From Pelagibacteraceae bacterium AG-404-P08 (GTDB lineage: Bacteria > Pseudomonadota > Alphaproteobacteria > HIMB59): a DNA stretch of 64,000 nucleotides. Below are positions 44,587 to 54,581 of this stretch, one piece after another. Every line of letters starts with the position of its first letter. Position 1 is the stretch's first letter. The notes beneath the pieces were generated by a model that saw nothing but the letters and a program-made list of their open reading frames with translations, was not told the DNA's origin and searched no databases. Both the position numbers and the translations under genes were made by a program. The stretch spans positions 1 to 64,000 of the forward strand of contig QCJF01000007.1 in NCBI GenBank assembly GCA_003216195.1, written 5' to 3'.

Positions 44587-45078
44587 TTGGAAAAATTTAA
44601 AAATAAATTAAGTAATTTTTTTAGTTGGCTTTCAAAGGCAGAATTAGTTGAGTTAGACTCAGTGGATACTAGCGAAGATCCAATCAGACCAGACATTGAT
44701 AATGAATTTCGCACCTCGTATGGCCGCAAGATTTATGGATTAAAATCTAATGAAGATGTCGAAGGGTTTATTTGTCTAGCATTCTGTAACGATGTACCAC
44801 AAACAATGAAAGAATTAGACTTAATGAGCAAAAATGCTTTTCATGAAAAAAACGCAAACATTGCTGTAGCCTATACTGTTTGGTCAAGAAAAAGAGGAGC
44901 AGGTAAACAAACTATTTTTACAACAAAAAAGCTTGTTAAAGATGAGATGAAAAATATAGATCGCTTTATCACACTTTCTCCTTTAACACCTATTGCAACA
45001 CATTTTCACATAAAGCATGGTGCTAAATTAGTAAATATAAATGCAACTTCGCAAAACTTTGAATACGACTTTAATTAG
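44587..45078 (+). CDS. Unknown protein, perhaps GNAT/malonyl-CoA-decarboxylase-like
   Basis: A 163-residue protein that uses a TTG start one base after the dehydrogenase stop; no ATG lies early in the frame. The C-terminal half has NIAVAYTVWSRKRGAGKQTIF and RFITLSPLTPIATHFHIKHGAKL, which recalls the acyl-CoA-handling part of malonyl-CoA decarboxylase and GNAT folds. Family assignment is weak. It is probably co-translated with the dehydrogenase and overlaps the ETF-QO gene by 4 bp in convergent orientation. Confidence 0.5.
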   Translation: MEKFKNKLSNFFSWLSKAELVELDSVDTSEDPIRPDIDNEFRTSYGRKIYGLKSNEDVEGFICLAFCNDVPQTMKELDLMSKNAFHEKNANIAVAYTVWSRKRGAGKQTIFTTKKLVKDEMKNIDRFITLSPLTPIATHFHIKHGAKLVNINATSQNFEYDFN

Positions 45079-46712
45079 GTCCCAGAGTAAATAGGTCCAC
45101 CCCCACCCTCAGGAGTTACCCACTCAATATTTTGAGAAGGTTCTTTAATATCGCATGTCTTACAATGAATACAATTTTGAGAATTAATTTTTAAAATTTT
45201 TTTTTGAAGATCATTATCAAATTCAACTTCATACACACCTGCAGGGCAATACCTTTGGGCAGGTTCATCGTATTCTTCAATAGTAAAATTAGTTGACAGA
45301 TCTTTATCATTAAGTAACAAATGGTTAGGTTGATCATCTGCGTGGTTAGTTCCTGATAGATAAACTGAGCTGGGTTTATCAAAAGTAATAACACCATCAT
45401 ATTTAGGATAGGTAATTTTTTTTGCTTTTTTAGCTGGGATCAAAGATTCATGATCAGCGTGCTTATGTTGAAGGGTAAAGGGAAGTTTACCTCCAAATAT
45501 TTTTTGATCTAATCCAGTAAAAATCATTGCAGGTATCAGGCCCCATTGAAAACTGGGCTTTACATTTCTTGCTTTGTATAATTCTTCAAATACCCATGAG
45601 TTTTTAAATTTTGACTCATACTCTGACAGTTCTTTATTGCTATTTATGTGATCATTTATGACTTCTGCAGCAATTATTCCACTTTTCATTGCGGTATGTG
45701 ATCCTTTAATTTTTGGCATATTTAGAGTTCCTGCATCACATCCTATCAACAATGCCCCAGGCATATACATTTGTGGAAGGCTCTGCAATCCTCCCTCTAT
45801 TAGAGCTCTTGCCCCATAAGAAATTCTTTTACCACCATCTAATAATTTTTTGATATCAGGGTGAGTTTTAAACTGTTGAAATTCATCATAAGGAGAAAGG
45901 TATGGATTCTTATAATCCAAACCGATTACGTAACCTAGGTATATTTGATTATTTTCAGCATGATAACAAAAACTACCTCCATATGTATCACTTTCAAGAG
46001 GCCATCCCACACTATGTGAAACTTTACCAAGTTTATGATTTTCAGAGTTGATCTCCCAAATTTCTTTAAAGCCTATACCGTATTGTTGAGGAGATTTGTT
46101 GTTGGAGTCTAAATTAAATTTTTTAAGAACCTCTTTCCCCAGGTGACCTCTACATCCCTCTGATAAAACTGTAACTTTACCTTTGATATTAATCCCAGGT
46201 TCATAATTATCTTTAGGTTTAAAATCTTTGTCTAAACCCATATCACCTGTTTGAACACCAACTACCTTTTGATCATTATCATAAAGTAATTTACTAGCTG
46301 CAAATCCTGGAAAAATCTCTACTCCTAAGTTTTCGGCAAATTCACCTAACCATTTACAAAGATTAGATAAGCTAATTATGTAATTTCCATGATTTTTTAA
46401 AACATTTGGTAAAAAAAAGTTTGGCACCTTCATGCTTTTAGTTTTTGTATAAAATAAAAAATCTTCTGATGTTACTGATGTTTTGATTGGACTATTAAGT
46501 TCTTTCCAATTTGGAATGAGTTCATCTAAAGCCTTAGTTTCAAAAACATTACCACTTAAAATATGAGCACCGACTTCAGATGCTTTTTCTAGTAAACAAA
46601 TAGACAAATTCGTATCGAGTTGTTTTAGTTTAATTGCTGTTGATAGACCAGCTGGACCAGCTCCAACTATTACCACATCGTAATTTAATTCTTCTCTCTG
46701 CACTTCGCTCAT
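45075..46712 (-). CDS. etfD: Electron transfer flavoprotein-ubiquinone oxidoreductase
   Basis: A 545-residue membrane-bound flavoprotein that passes electrons from ETF to ubiquinone. FAD motif VVIVGAGPAGLSTAIKL at the N-terminus, GGLQSLPQMYMPGALLIGCDAG in the middle, and a C-terminal 4Fe-4S ferredoxin part with INSQNCIHCKTCDIKEP. Length matches the family. It is 22 bp after etfA in the same direction, forming etfB-etfA-etfD. Confidence 0.95.
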   Translation of the reverse strand: MSEVQREELNYDVVIVGAGPAGLSTAIKLKQLDTNLSICLLEKASEVGAHILSGNVFETKALDELIPNWKELNSPIKTSVTSEDFLFYTKTKSMKVPNFFLPNVLKNHGNYIISLSNLCKWLGEFAENLGVEIFPGFAASKLLYDNDQKVVGVQTGDMGLDKDFKPKDNYEPGINIKGKVTVLSEGCRGHLGKEVLKKFNLDSNNKSPQQYGIGFKEIWEINSENHKLGKVSHSVGWPLESDTYGGSFCYHAENNQIYLGYVIGLDYKNPYLSPYDEFQQFKTHPDIKKLLDGGKRISYGARALIEGGLQSLPQMYMPGALLIGCDAGTLNMPKIKGSHTAMKSGIIAAEVINDHINSNKELSEYESKFKNSWVFEELYKARNVKPSFQWGLIPAMIFTGLDQKIFGGKLPFTLQHKHADHESLIPAKKAKKITYPKYDGVITFDKPSSVYLSGTNHADDQPNHLLLNDKDLSTNFTIEEYDEPAQRYCPAGVYEVEFDNDLQKKILKINSQNCIHCKTCDIKEPSQNIEWVTPEGGGGPIYSGT

Positions 46713-46734
46713 AATATTGATTATATATTAAATA

Positions 46735-47688
46735 TTACGATTCTATCTGATTAAGTAGATCTAACTCTTTAATAATTTCAGGTATTGCTTGAAATAAATC
46801 CGAAGAAAGTCCGTAGTCAGCTATATTAAATATTGGTGCCTCTAAATCCTTATTAATAGCGACTATGACTTTACTTTCTTTCATACCCGCTAAATGCTGT
46901 ATTGCACCTGATATACCTACGGCAATATAAAGCTCAGGGGCAACCATTTTACCAGTTTGTCCGACTTGGTATTCATTGCCAATATATCCTGAGTCAACAG
47001 CAGCTCTCGACGCTCCAACAGCTGCATTAAGTTTATCAGCTAAATCATATAAAAGTTTGAAATTATCAGAGTTTTCTAGTCCTCTACCTCCAGATACAAC
47101 CACTCGAGCATTACCCAATTCAGGTCTGTCACTCTTTGATACTTCTCTACTTACAAATGTTGTTTTAACCTCTGAGTCAATGAAATTAATATTTTCTACA
47201 GCAGCATCACCACCTGCTTCTTCACATTTTTCGAAAGAAGTGGGCCTGACAGTCATTAAATTAATTTTTTGATCAGTTTGAACATAAGAAATAGCGTTTC
47301 CCGCGTAAATAGGTCTGATAAAAGTATCTTCGGACTCTATGCCTATTATATCACTTATTTGCGTGACATCTAACTGAGCAGATACTCTAGGTAGCAGGTT
47401 TTTTCCAAATGTACTAGAGGGTGCTAAAATGTGTGAATAGTTTTCAGCTAAATTAGAAATTATAGGAGATGATAATTCTGGTATTTGATTTTCTAATTTC
47501 TCATGATCACAAATAATTACTTTTTTCACTAATTGTATTGATTTTGAACTTTTAGCAAGATCTTCAATTTTATTCCCTAAAATTAAAAGATGAATATCTT
47601 CGCTTAATTTTTCGGCAGCACTAATAGTATTAAGAGTTGATGATTTTAAATTTTTGTTATCATGTTCCGCTATTACAAGTACAGACAT
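46735..47688 (-). CDS. etfA: Electron transfer flavoprotein alpha subunit
   Basis: A 317-residue EtfA. The C-terminal FAD domain shows [37 protein letters not shown] and [18 protein letters not shown], the family signature. Pairs with EtfB; accepts electrons from acyl-CoA, dimethylglycine and sarcosine dehydrogenases. Directly adjoining etfB (0 bp). Confidence 0.96.
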   Translation of the reverse strand: MSVLVIAEHDNKNLKSSTLNTISAAEKLSEDIHLLILGNKIEDLAKSSKSIQLVKKVIICDHEKLENQIPELSSPIISNLAENYSHILAPSSTFGKNLLPRVSAQLDVTQISDIIGIESEDTFIRPIYAGNAISYVQTDQKINLMTVRPTSFEKCEEAGGDAAVENINFIDSEVKTTFVSREVSKSDRPELGNARVVVSGGRGLENSDNFKLLYDLADKLNAAVGASRAAVDSGYIGNEYQVGQTGKMVAPELYIAVGISGAIQHLAGMKESKVIVAINKDLEAPIFNIADYGLSSDLFQAIPEIIKELDLLNQIES

Positions 47689-48438
47689 TTAAATTACTTT
47701 TGCCTCGTATTTTAGTTTTTGAACCAATTCTTTAACATCATTAACCATAATCCCTGCTTTTCTTTTTGGAGGCTCAATTACTTTTAAAGTTTTAATTTTT
47801 GATGATGTATCAATTCCAAGAGTGTCAATATCAATTGTCTCAAGAGGTTTTTTTTTAGCCTTCATTATATTTGGAAGAGAGGCAAACCTTGGTGTGTTTA
47901 ATCTTAAATCACATGTTAAAACAGCTGGAAGTGAAGTTTCTAGGTTTTCAATACCTTCATCTATCTCCCTTGATATAAAAACTTTATTATTTTCAATTTT
48001 TAAATTTGAAATAAAACATCCTTGTGGCCAATTTAATAATGCAGATAAAATCTGACCTGTTTGATTTGAGTCATCATCTATAGCTTGTTTGCCCATTAAA
48101 ACGAGATCTGGTTTTTCTTTATCAATAATTATTTTAAGTGTTTTAGCAACTGCTAATGGCTCTAAAGAGTTTTGACTCTTAACCAATATAGACCTATCAA
48201 TTCCCATAGCCATGGATGTTCTTAAAACATCTTGGGATTTATCATCTCCAATTGATACAGATATTATCTCATTTGCAAGACCCTGTTCCTTAAGCTTTAC
48301 TGCCTCTTCAATGGCATTTTCATCTGGTGGGTTAACAGACATTTTAACATTTTGGGTTTCTACTCCACTATTGTCGCTTTTTACTCTAATCTGCACTTTG
48401 TAATCAACGACCCTTTTAACAGCAACTAAAACTTTCAT
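47689..48438 (-). CDS. etfB: Electron transfer flavoprotein beta subunit
   Basis: A 249-residue EtfB: MKVLVAVKRVVDYKVQIRVK at the N-terminus, NPPDENAIEEAVKLKEQG, and VLMGKQAIDDDSNQTGQ, the AMP-binding loop. First gene of etfB-etfA-etfD, divergent from the Nudix gene with 52 bp between the starts. Confidence 0.96.
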   Translation of the reverse strand: MKVLVAVKRVVDYKVQIRVKSDNSGVETQNVKMSVNPPDENAIEEAVKLKEQGLANEIISVSIGDDKSQDVLRTSMAMGIDRSILVKSQNSLEPLAVAKTLKIIIDKEKPDLVLMGKQAIDDDSNQTGQILSALLNWPQGCFISNLKIENNKVFISREIDEGIENLETSLPAVLTCDLRLNTPRFASLPNIMKAKKKPLETIDIDTLGIDTSSKIKTLKVIEPPKRKAGIMVNDVKELVQKLKYEAKVI

Positions 48439-48490
48439 TTGAATTCCAATAAAATAAACTAAGTTAAATAACTTACAAGATCCAAAAACT

Positions 48491-49036
48491 ATGACAAATA
48501 TTAAGAAGAGGAAGATCTATAAAAACATTTATGAATTATTTATTAAATATACTAATAAACTTGATTTTAAAGAGGTAAGAGAAAACTACATTTATAATGG
48601 AAATAGTGTCTCAGCTATTTGTTTTAATAAACAAGATCAAGTTTTTTATTTCATAAGACAGATGAGACCAAATTATTTTTTTAATAAATTTTCACCCTAC
48701 CCTCTGGAAATAGTAGCTGGTGGGATTAACAAGAAAGAATCAAGTAGACAAGCTATTATTAGAGAAATTAAAGAGGAACTTGGTGTCAAACCTATTTCGG
48801 TAAAAAAGTTGGAGTCACTTATTATTGCTCCAGATATTTTAGAAGAAATTACTGATATCTATCTTGCATACATACCTAGAGTTACAAACTTTAAAATTTT
48901 TAATCCTAATGAGGGAGAATATATAAAGGTAATCCCGATGAAAAAAAAACAAATTTTAGAGATTTTAAATACAAATAAAACACAAAATATTGTTACAAAA
49001 TACGCTTTTTTAAAAATAAAAGAGCTTAAGATTTAA
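48491..49036 (+). CDS. Nudix hydrolase, ADP-ribose pyrophosphatase-like
   Basis: A 181-residue protein with a complete Nudix box, GGINKKESSRQAIIREIKEELGV near residues 79-101, which binds the metal for diphosphate hydrolysis. The upstream strand pattern and the APDILEEITDIYLAY segment after the box fit the ADP-ribose/sugar nucleotide group. The 3' end overlaps the DMGDH-like gene by 11 bp in convergent orientation. Confidence 0.85.
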   Translation: MTNIKKRKIYKNIYELFIKYTNKLDFKEVRENYIYNGNSVSAICFNKQDQVFYFIRQMRPNYFFNKFSPYPLEIVAGGINKKESSRQAIIREIKEELGVKPISVKKLESLIIAPDILEEITDIYLAYIPRVTNFKIFNPNEGEYIKVIPMKKKQILEILNTNKTQNIVTKYAFLKIKELKI

Positions 49037-51458
49037 TCTTAATCATCTCTTTATCATAGATAGGATAAAGATGCACATTGCAGGGAACTTTTTTAGTAGC
49101 TATCTCTAATTCGTAATTACCACTTTCTACAAAGTTTTGATCAATAAAATCTTTACTTCTTATGTAACCATAACCAATAGATTTGCCTATAGTGTATCCG
49201 TAACCCCCACTTGATAACCAACCTACTTGTTCACCATCTCTAAATATAGTTTCTCTTCCTAAAAGTATTTGATTTGGATCATCACATGTAAAACCTGCAA
49301 AAATCTTTTTCAAACCTTTTGATTTTTGATTTAACAATGCTTTTTTTCCTATGAAATCTTTATCAGAGTTAATTTTTGTTGCCCATCCTAGTCCAGCCTC
49401 AAGAGGAGTATGGTCCGGCCCAATATCTGAACCCCAAGCTCTGTAGCCCTTTTCTAAACGACAACTCTCTATACATCGATATCCAGCATTAATTAGTCCA
49501 AATTGATTTCCATATTCCATTATCTTTGAATAAATTTCTGAGGAAAAATCTATTGGGAAGTGAAGCTCCCAACCTAACTCACCCATATAGGTTATTCTAA
49601 TCGCATAAACATCTTTTGATGCAATTTTGATTTTTTTACATGTAGCAAATGGAAAATTATCATTTGATAAATCTGTATTTGTTAGTCCTTGAAGGATTTT
49701 TCTAGAATTTGGTCCCATTAATGAAAAAACTGAATTATCAAATGTTATATTTTTAACTTCTACTTCTAAATTATTTGGAATATTTGAAATTATCCAATCA
49801 TAGTCATGGGTCATAAAACCTGTTCCGGTAATGATATAAAAGGTGTTTTTATCTAAGACTGTTATTGTTAAATCACATTCAATTCCACCATCGTCATTCA
49901 ACATTTGGGTATAGATTGTCGAACCAATTGGTCTGTCAATTTTATTTGCACACAAATACTCTAAAGCTTGTAGTGAATCTTTACCTGATACAATAAACTT
50001 AGCGAAAGATGTTTGATCAATTAGAACAGCGCTCTCTCTTGCGGCTTTTACTTCATTTCCAACAAATTGAAACCAATTTTGTCTGTCAAAGGAATAAATA
50101 TCTCTAGGCTCACTTCCTTTTGGTGCAAACCAATTAGGTCTCTCCCAACCCATTTTTTCACCAAAGCATGCATTTGAGTTTTTAAGTTTTTCATAAATTG
50201 GAGATTTTTTAAATTCTCTCACTGAGGAGTTTTCCTCAAAAGGCCATGCCATAGTGTAATGTTTAGCATAGGCCTCATAAGTTCTTTTTCTTACCCACTC
50301 CAAATCTTGATGGGGTTTTCCAAATCTTCTTATATCAACTGGCCATAAATCGTAAGGTGGTCTTCCATTGGCTACCCATTCTGCAAGTGCCATACCTGCT
50401 CCACCTCCAGCAGCTATCCCATATGCATTGAAACCTGCACCAACATAAAAGTTTTTTAATTCAGGACTCTCACCTAAAATAAAGTTTCCATCTGGTGTAA
50501 AACTCTCTGGTCCATTTATTAATTCTTTGACTCCAGCAGTTTCAAGACTAGGAACCCTTCCAAGAGCATTATTCATTATTTGTTCAAAATGATCGTAATT
50601 TGAGTCTAAAAGTGAAAAATGAAAATCTTCTGGGACTGATTTTTCAGCCCATGATAAAGGATTTGGTTCATACCCTCCCATTGCAAGGCCTCCAACTTCC
50701 TCTTTAAAATAAATTAACCTATCAGGATCTCTTAAAGTAGGAAGGTCTGATTTAACACCCTCTATTTTTTCAGTTACCAAATATTGATGTTGAAAAGATA
50801 CTAAAGGGACATTAACACCTACATCTTGTGCAAATTGTCTAGTCCACTGACCACAACAACAAACAATTTTTTCACACTTTAATTTACCTTTAGATGTTTC
50901 AATACCTTCAATTACGCCATTATTTATAATTACCTTTGATACCCTAGTTTCCTCAAATATTTTTGCTCCTTTGTTTCTTGCTCCTTTAGCCAATGCTTGT
51001 GAAATATCTGTCGGATTTGCTTGTCCATCTGTAGGAAGGAAAGCTGCTCCATAAACATCATCTATATTCATAATAGGCCATAAATCTTGAGCCTCTTTTG
51101 GAGTAAGTAGCTCCATCTCCAAACCAAATGAATGAGCTGTAGTAGTTTGTCTTAAAACCTCCTGCCATCTCTCTTTATTACAAGCTAGTCTCAATCCACC
51201 ATTCATCTTCCATCCTGTTCCTAATCCTGTTTCTTTTTCAAGCTTGTCATACAGATCAACAGAATATCCTAATAATTGAGTAATATTTGCATTTGTTCTT
51301 AATTGGCCAACTAGTCCAGCAGCATGCCATGTACTACCAGAGGTTAATTTACCACTTTCAATAAGTACAACTTCATGTCCTAAATCAGCTAAGTGATATG
51401 CAGTAGAACAACCTACTATACCGCCCCCAATTACTACAATTTTTGAACTATCTACCAT
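49026..51458 (-). CDS. Dimethylglycine/sarcosine dehydrogenase-type FAD plus GcvT protein
   Basis: An 810-residue fusion. The N-terminal DAO domain has KIVVIGGGIVGCSTAYHLADLG and SGSTWHAAGLVGQL with the His that carries covalent FAD in this family. From about residue 440 a GcvT folate domain follows (VLIDQTSFAKFIVSGKDSLQALEYL, YRCIESCRLEKGYRAWG). It demethylates dimethylglycine or sarcosine and gives methylene-tetrahydrofolate, with electrons to ETF. The BHMT-like gene nearby makes dimethylglycine the more likely substrate. It overlaps the kinase-like gene by 1 bp. Confidence 0.88.
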   Translation of the reverse strand: MVDSSKIVVIGGGIVGCSTAYHLADLGHEVVLIESGKLTSGSTWHAAGLVGQLRTNANITQLLGYSVDLYDKLEKETGLGTGWKMNGGLRLACNKERWQEVLRQTTTAHSFGLEMELLTPKEAQDLWPIMNIDDVYGAAFLPTDGQANPTDISQALAKGARNKGAKIFEETRVSKVIINNGVIEGIETSKGKLKCEKIVCCCGQWTRQFAQDVGVNVPLVSFQHQYLVTEKIEGVKSDLPTLRDPDRLIYFKEEVGGLAMGGYEPNPLSWAEKSVPEDFHFSLLDSNYDHFEQIMNNALGRVPSLETAGVKELINGPESFTPDGNFILGESPELKNFYVGAGFNAYGIAAGGGAGMALAEWVANGRPPYDLWPVDIRRFGKPHQDLEWVRKRTYEAYAKHYTMAWPFEENSSVREFKKSPIYEKLKNSNACFGEKMGWERPNWFAPKGSEPRDIYSFDRQNWFQFVGNEVKAARESAVLIDQTSFAKFIVSGKDSLQALEYLCANKIDRPIGSTIYTQMLNDDGGIECDLTITVLDKNTFYIITGTGFMTHDYDWIISNIPNNLEVEVKNITFDNSVFSLMGPNSRKILQGLTNTDLSNDNFPFATCKKIKIASKDVYAIRITYMGELGWELHFPIDFSSEIYSKIMEYGNQFGLINAGYRCIESCRLEKGYRAWGSDIGPDHTPLEAGLGWATKINSDKDFIGKKALLNQKSKGLKKIFAGFTCDDPNQILLGRETIFRDGEQVGWLSSGGYGYTIGKSIGYGYIRSKDFIDQNFVESGNYELEIATKKVPCNVHLYPIYDKEMIKIKS

Positions 51459-52315
51459 TATAGTTTATCAAATGACTCCTCAAATTTTTTGAGATTATCT
51501 GAAGTATATTCAACATAATTAAATTCTATCTTAGAGGTGATCTCAGAGACCATACTCCACATTGTCTCTCTTAATAAACTTGCGGTTTTCATTGCGTTAT
51601 ATTTAATTATTAAATCTTTTGATGGTTTTTCTTTAAAATACATTTCTAAAACTTCGTTTTCTAGATTTTCATCTAAATCATTATTAGAAGATAAACCTCC
51701 TATATCAAATAAAGGATCATTAAAACCACCATACTCCCAATCTACTACCCATATTTTAGAGCCATCATCAAGGAAATTTGCAGCCAATAAATCATTATGA
51801 CCAAATACAATTTCTCTTGGAGAGGAAAGTTTTTCTAACTTTTCTGCTTTTTTTAATAAACTTGGAATTAATGAAATGTAAGAACTATTATTATTTAATA
51901 AGTAATTTGAATAGTACTTTATGACATAAAAAACCCAGAAAATTTGAGGCTGACCTGATAGCTTATTAGGTATTTCATCATGAATTTTTCTTACGATCGG
52001 AACAATTTTATTTAAATTTTCTCTTACAGTTTTTGGTTCAAGAGTTTTACTTTCAATGAATTCTAAGACTAATACTCCAGGTTCATTATAAATTAATTTT
52101 GGAGATACCCCTATTTGATAGGCTGCTTCACTAACAATAATTTCGTTTGATCGATAAACTAAATGTTCTGGAATATCAGACCCTAATCTAACAACTGATT
52201 TAGAGCCAGAGTCTGATACCAGGAAATTAAGGTTTGTAATTCCTCCCTCTAAAGGTTCAATATTTTCAAGATTTTTCCATATTGGAAGACTCTTAATTTT
52301 ATTTTCAAATTCCAT
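51458..52315 (-). CDS. Choline/aminoglycoside kinase-like phosphotransferase
   Basis: A 285-residue kinase-like protein with EPLEGGITNLNFLVSDSG (glycine-rich loop), the catalytic loop VFGHNDLLAANFLDDG and the metal motif VVDWEYGGFNDPLFDIG. These are the APH/ChoK motifs. Choline kinase and ethanolamine kinase are the closest known activities, but in this operon with a DMGDH-type enzyme the substrate might be choline, another quaternary amine or something else. First gene of the two-gene operon, divergent from the BHMT-like gene. Confidence 0.8.
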   Translation of the reverse strand: MEFENKIKSLPIWKNLENIEPLEGGITNLNFLVSDSGSKSVVRLGSDIPEHLVYRSNEIIVSEAAYQIGVSPKLIYNEPGVLVLEFIESKTLEPKTVRENLNKIVPIVRKIHDEIPNKLSGQPQIFWVFYVIKYYSNYLLNNNSSYISLIPSLLKKAEKLEKLSSPREIVFGHNDLLAANFLDDGSKIWVVDWEYGGFNDPLFDIGGLSSNNDLDENLENEVLEMYFKEKPSKDLIIKYNAMKTASLLRETMWSMVSEITSKIEFNYVEYTSDNLKKFEESFDKL

Positions 52316-52437
52316 TTGACTAAAACATACTGATCTTTGAATAATTTTCTATGGGTAAAATCTAAAAATATTTTAAAATTTTTTTATAGAATTTTTTTTA
52401 AAAGCTATAATAATCTTCATATTATTTGGGAGGTAGG

Positions 52438-53475
52438 ATGGATCTAATACATAGACTTAATGAAGGACCTATTTTGTGTGCAGAAGGCTATCTTTTTGCC
52501 ATGGAGAGAAGAGGATATTTACAAGCAGGAACTTACGTACCTGAAGTTGTTCTTGAGAATCCAGAAGTGGTAACTCAACTTCACAGAGAGTTTATTAGAG
52601 CGGGTAGTGATGTTGTTCAAGCATTTACTTATTACGGTCACAGAGAAAAGTTACGTTTGATTGGGAAGGAAGAATTATTAGAACCTCTTCAAAAAAATGC
52701 ATTAGAAATTGCAAAAAATGCTGCAGCTGAATTTCCCCAGTTAGATTTAATGATAGCTGGTAATGTAGCTAATACTAATATTTATGACCCTGATGACAAA
52801 CAATCTCACATTGATTGTCAAAAAATGTTTGAAGAACAAATAGCTTGGGCAAAAGAAGCCAATGTTGATTTTATTATTGCTGAAACAATTAATTGGACTG
52901 AGGAGGCTAAATTAGCATTAAAGGAAATTAAAAATGCAGGTTTAATAGCTGTCGTAAATCTTGCTATACCTAAAGGTGACAAAACAAGAGAAGGCCATAG
53001 TGCTGCAGAGGCCTGTAAAATTTTGGAAGACCATGGTGCTGACGTAGTTGGCCTTAATTGTTATCGTGGCCCTGAAATGACAATGAAACTGCTGCCAAGC
53101 ATTAGAGAAAAAGTCTCATGCCATGTGGCTGCATTACCTGTTCCATATAGAACCACTGAAGAATTCCCAACACACATGTATATAGAGGATCCAAATTGTA
53201 ATTGTTTAGATGGTAATGTTTCTCATATTGCTCTTGATGGATTAACATGTAACAGGTTTGAAATGGCTGAATTCACCAAACAATGTATGGACATCAATGT
53301 AAATTTTATTGGTATTTGTTGCGGTGCCGACCCTCATCATGTAAGAGAAATGGCAGTTGCTATGGGTAGAAAACCAATTTCTTATAAATATTACCCTGAT
53401 ATGAGCAAACATTTTTCTCATGGCACAGAAAGCAGTCTTAAGGACATTAACAAAACTAACGAATGGCTTAAATAA
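52438..53475 (+). CDS. Betaine-homocysteine S-methyltransferase-like protein
   Basis: A 345-residue zinc methyltransferase of the homocysteine S-methyltransferase family. Zinc cysteines are in GLNCYRGPEM and IGICCGADPHHVREMA; GSDVVQAFTYYGH is another family block. I take the ATG at 52438 with GGGAGG 4 bases before, not the TTG at 52426 that lies across this site. With the DMGDH-type enzyme it forms a betaine to dimethylglycine to sarcosine route. Similar proteins use S-methylmethionine, so the donor is not proven. Confidence 0.85.
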   Translation: MDLIHRLNEGPILCAEGYLFAMERRGYLQAGTYVPEVVLENPEVVTQLHREFIRAGSDVVQAFTYYGHREKLRLIGKEELLEPLQKNALEIAKNAAAEFPQLDLMIAGNVANTNIYDPDDKQSHIDCQKMFEEQIAWAKEANVDFIIAETINWTEEAKLALKEIKNAGLIAVVNLAIPKGDKTREGHSAAEACKILEDHGADVVGLNCYRGPEMTMKLLPSIREKVSCHVAALPVPYRTTEEFPTHMYIEDPNCNCLDGNVSHIALDGLTCNRFEMAEFTKQCMDINVNFIGICCGADPHHVREMAVAMGRKPISYKYYPDMSKHFSHGTESSLKDINKTNEWLK

Positions 53476-53505
53476 TTAATAAGACTTATAAAAAATAAAT
53501 TTTAG

Positions 53506-54237
53506 ATGAGTATATGGGGAAAACTTTTAGCTGGGACTTTTGGTTTTGCTCTTGGGGGGCCAATCGGAGCTATGTTAGGTGTAATAGCGGGTCACAGTGT
53601 TGATCGTATTCGAAACCAAAAATCTGACTCTAATATAGCCTCTAATTCACCACAAGAAATTATAACGATAGGTATAATTATTTTAGCAGCTAAACTGGCT
53701 AAAGCAGATGGTCAAGTTACAACTGATGAAATAAGCGCCTTTAAAGAAAAATTTAAAATACCTCCTGATTTTCAAAGCGATGTTAGCAAAATATTTAATG
53801 AAGCTAAAAAAAGCTCTGATGACTATCATCAATATGCTCAACAAATAGGAATGCTATTTCGTGGACAGCCTCAAGTTTTGGAGCAAATTTTAAATTTACT
53901 TTTTTATATCGCAGAGGCTGATGGTGAAATCAGCGACTCAGAGATAGTATTTATTCAAAATTGTTCTGATTATTTTGGACTAAATAAAGCTCAATATGAA
54001 AGCATAAAAACTATTTGGATGGATAAACAAATTGATCCATACAAAATTTTAGGAGTTGAAAAAAGTTTTTCTGATGGTGAAATTAGAAAGAGATGGATAC
54101 AGCTAAGCAAAGAGTTACACCCTGACCAATTAAGGGCACAGGGTGTTCCTCACGAATTAATCATTAAATCTGAAGACAGACTATCCGAGATAAATCAAGC
54201 CTACGATAAAATAAAAAGTATTCGCAAAATCAATTAA
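53506..54237 (+). CDS. djlA: DjlA-like co-chaperone with TerB and DnaJ domains
   Basis: A 243-residue protein with three parts: a Gly-rich hydrophobic N-terminus ([22 protein letters not shown]), a TerB-like helical domain with acidic metal sites ([12 protein letters not shown] and [12 protein letters not shown]), and a C-terminal J domain ([14 protein letters not shown], with HPD in [12 protein letters not shown]). It would stimulate DnaK at the inner membrane. Its stop overlaps the cold-shock gene's end by 4 bp. Confidence 0.9.
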   Translation: MSIWGKLLAGTFGFALGGPIGAMLGVIAGHSVDRIRNQKSDSNIASNSPQEIITIGIIILAAKLAKADGQVTTDEISAFKEKFKIPPDFQSDVSKIFNEAKKSSDDYHQYAQQIGMLFRGQPQVLEQILNLLFYIAEADGEISDSEIVFIQNCSDYFGLNKAQYESIKTIWMDKQIDPYKILGVEKSFSDGEIRKRWIQLSKELHPDQLRAQGVPHELIIKSEDRLSEINQAYDKIKSIRKIN

Positions 54238-54437
54238 ACTTTTTTTAACTGATCTGCTTTGGATTTGCCTTTGTCTTCAACAACTTCAAATTCGACTTTG
54301 TCGCCTTCATCGAGGCGGTCTAAACCTGCTTGTTGAACAGCTGTGATGTGGACAAAGATATCTTTATCTTCTCCATCAGGGGCAATAAACCCATATCCTT
54401 TTTTTGGGTTAAACCATTTCACTGTTCCTGTAGCCAT
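54234..54437 (-). CDS. CspA-family cold-shock protein
   Basis: A 67-residue single cold-shock domain. RNP1 is [11 protein letters not shown]2 is DIFVHITAV. It binds single-stranded RNA or DNA. The Lys/Asp-rich C-terminus is typical. The 144 bp upstream, towards thiD, carry no gene and hold its promoter and leader. Confidence 0.96.
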   Translation of the reverse strand: MATGTVKWFNPKKGYGFIAPDGEDKDIFVHITAVQQAGLDRLDEGDKVEFEVVEDKGKSKADQLKKV

Positions 54438-54581
54438 TTATAGTCCTTTCTTAATCTTAAGTAGTAAATATTTAGCGTATCCAAACATAGTTAAAAATTT
54501 TATGAAATTTTTTTAATTAGTATTCAAATAGTAAGCCTAAATATTGGTAAACTTTTTATAGCAATTTTTCTAAATTTAAAG

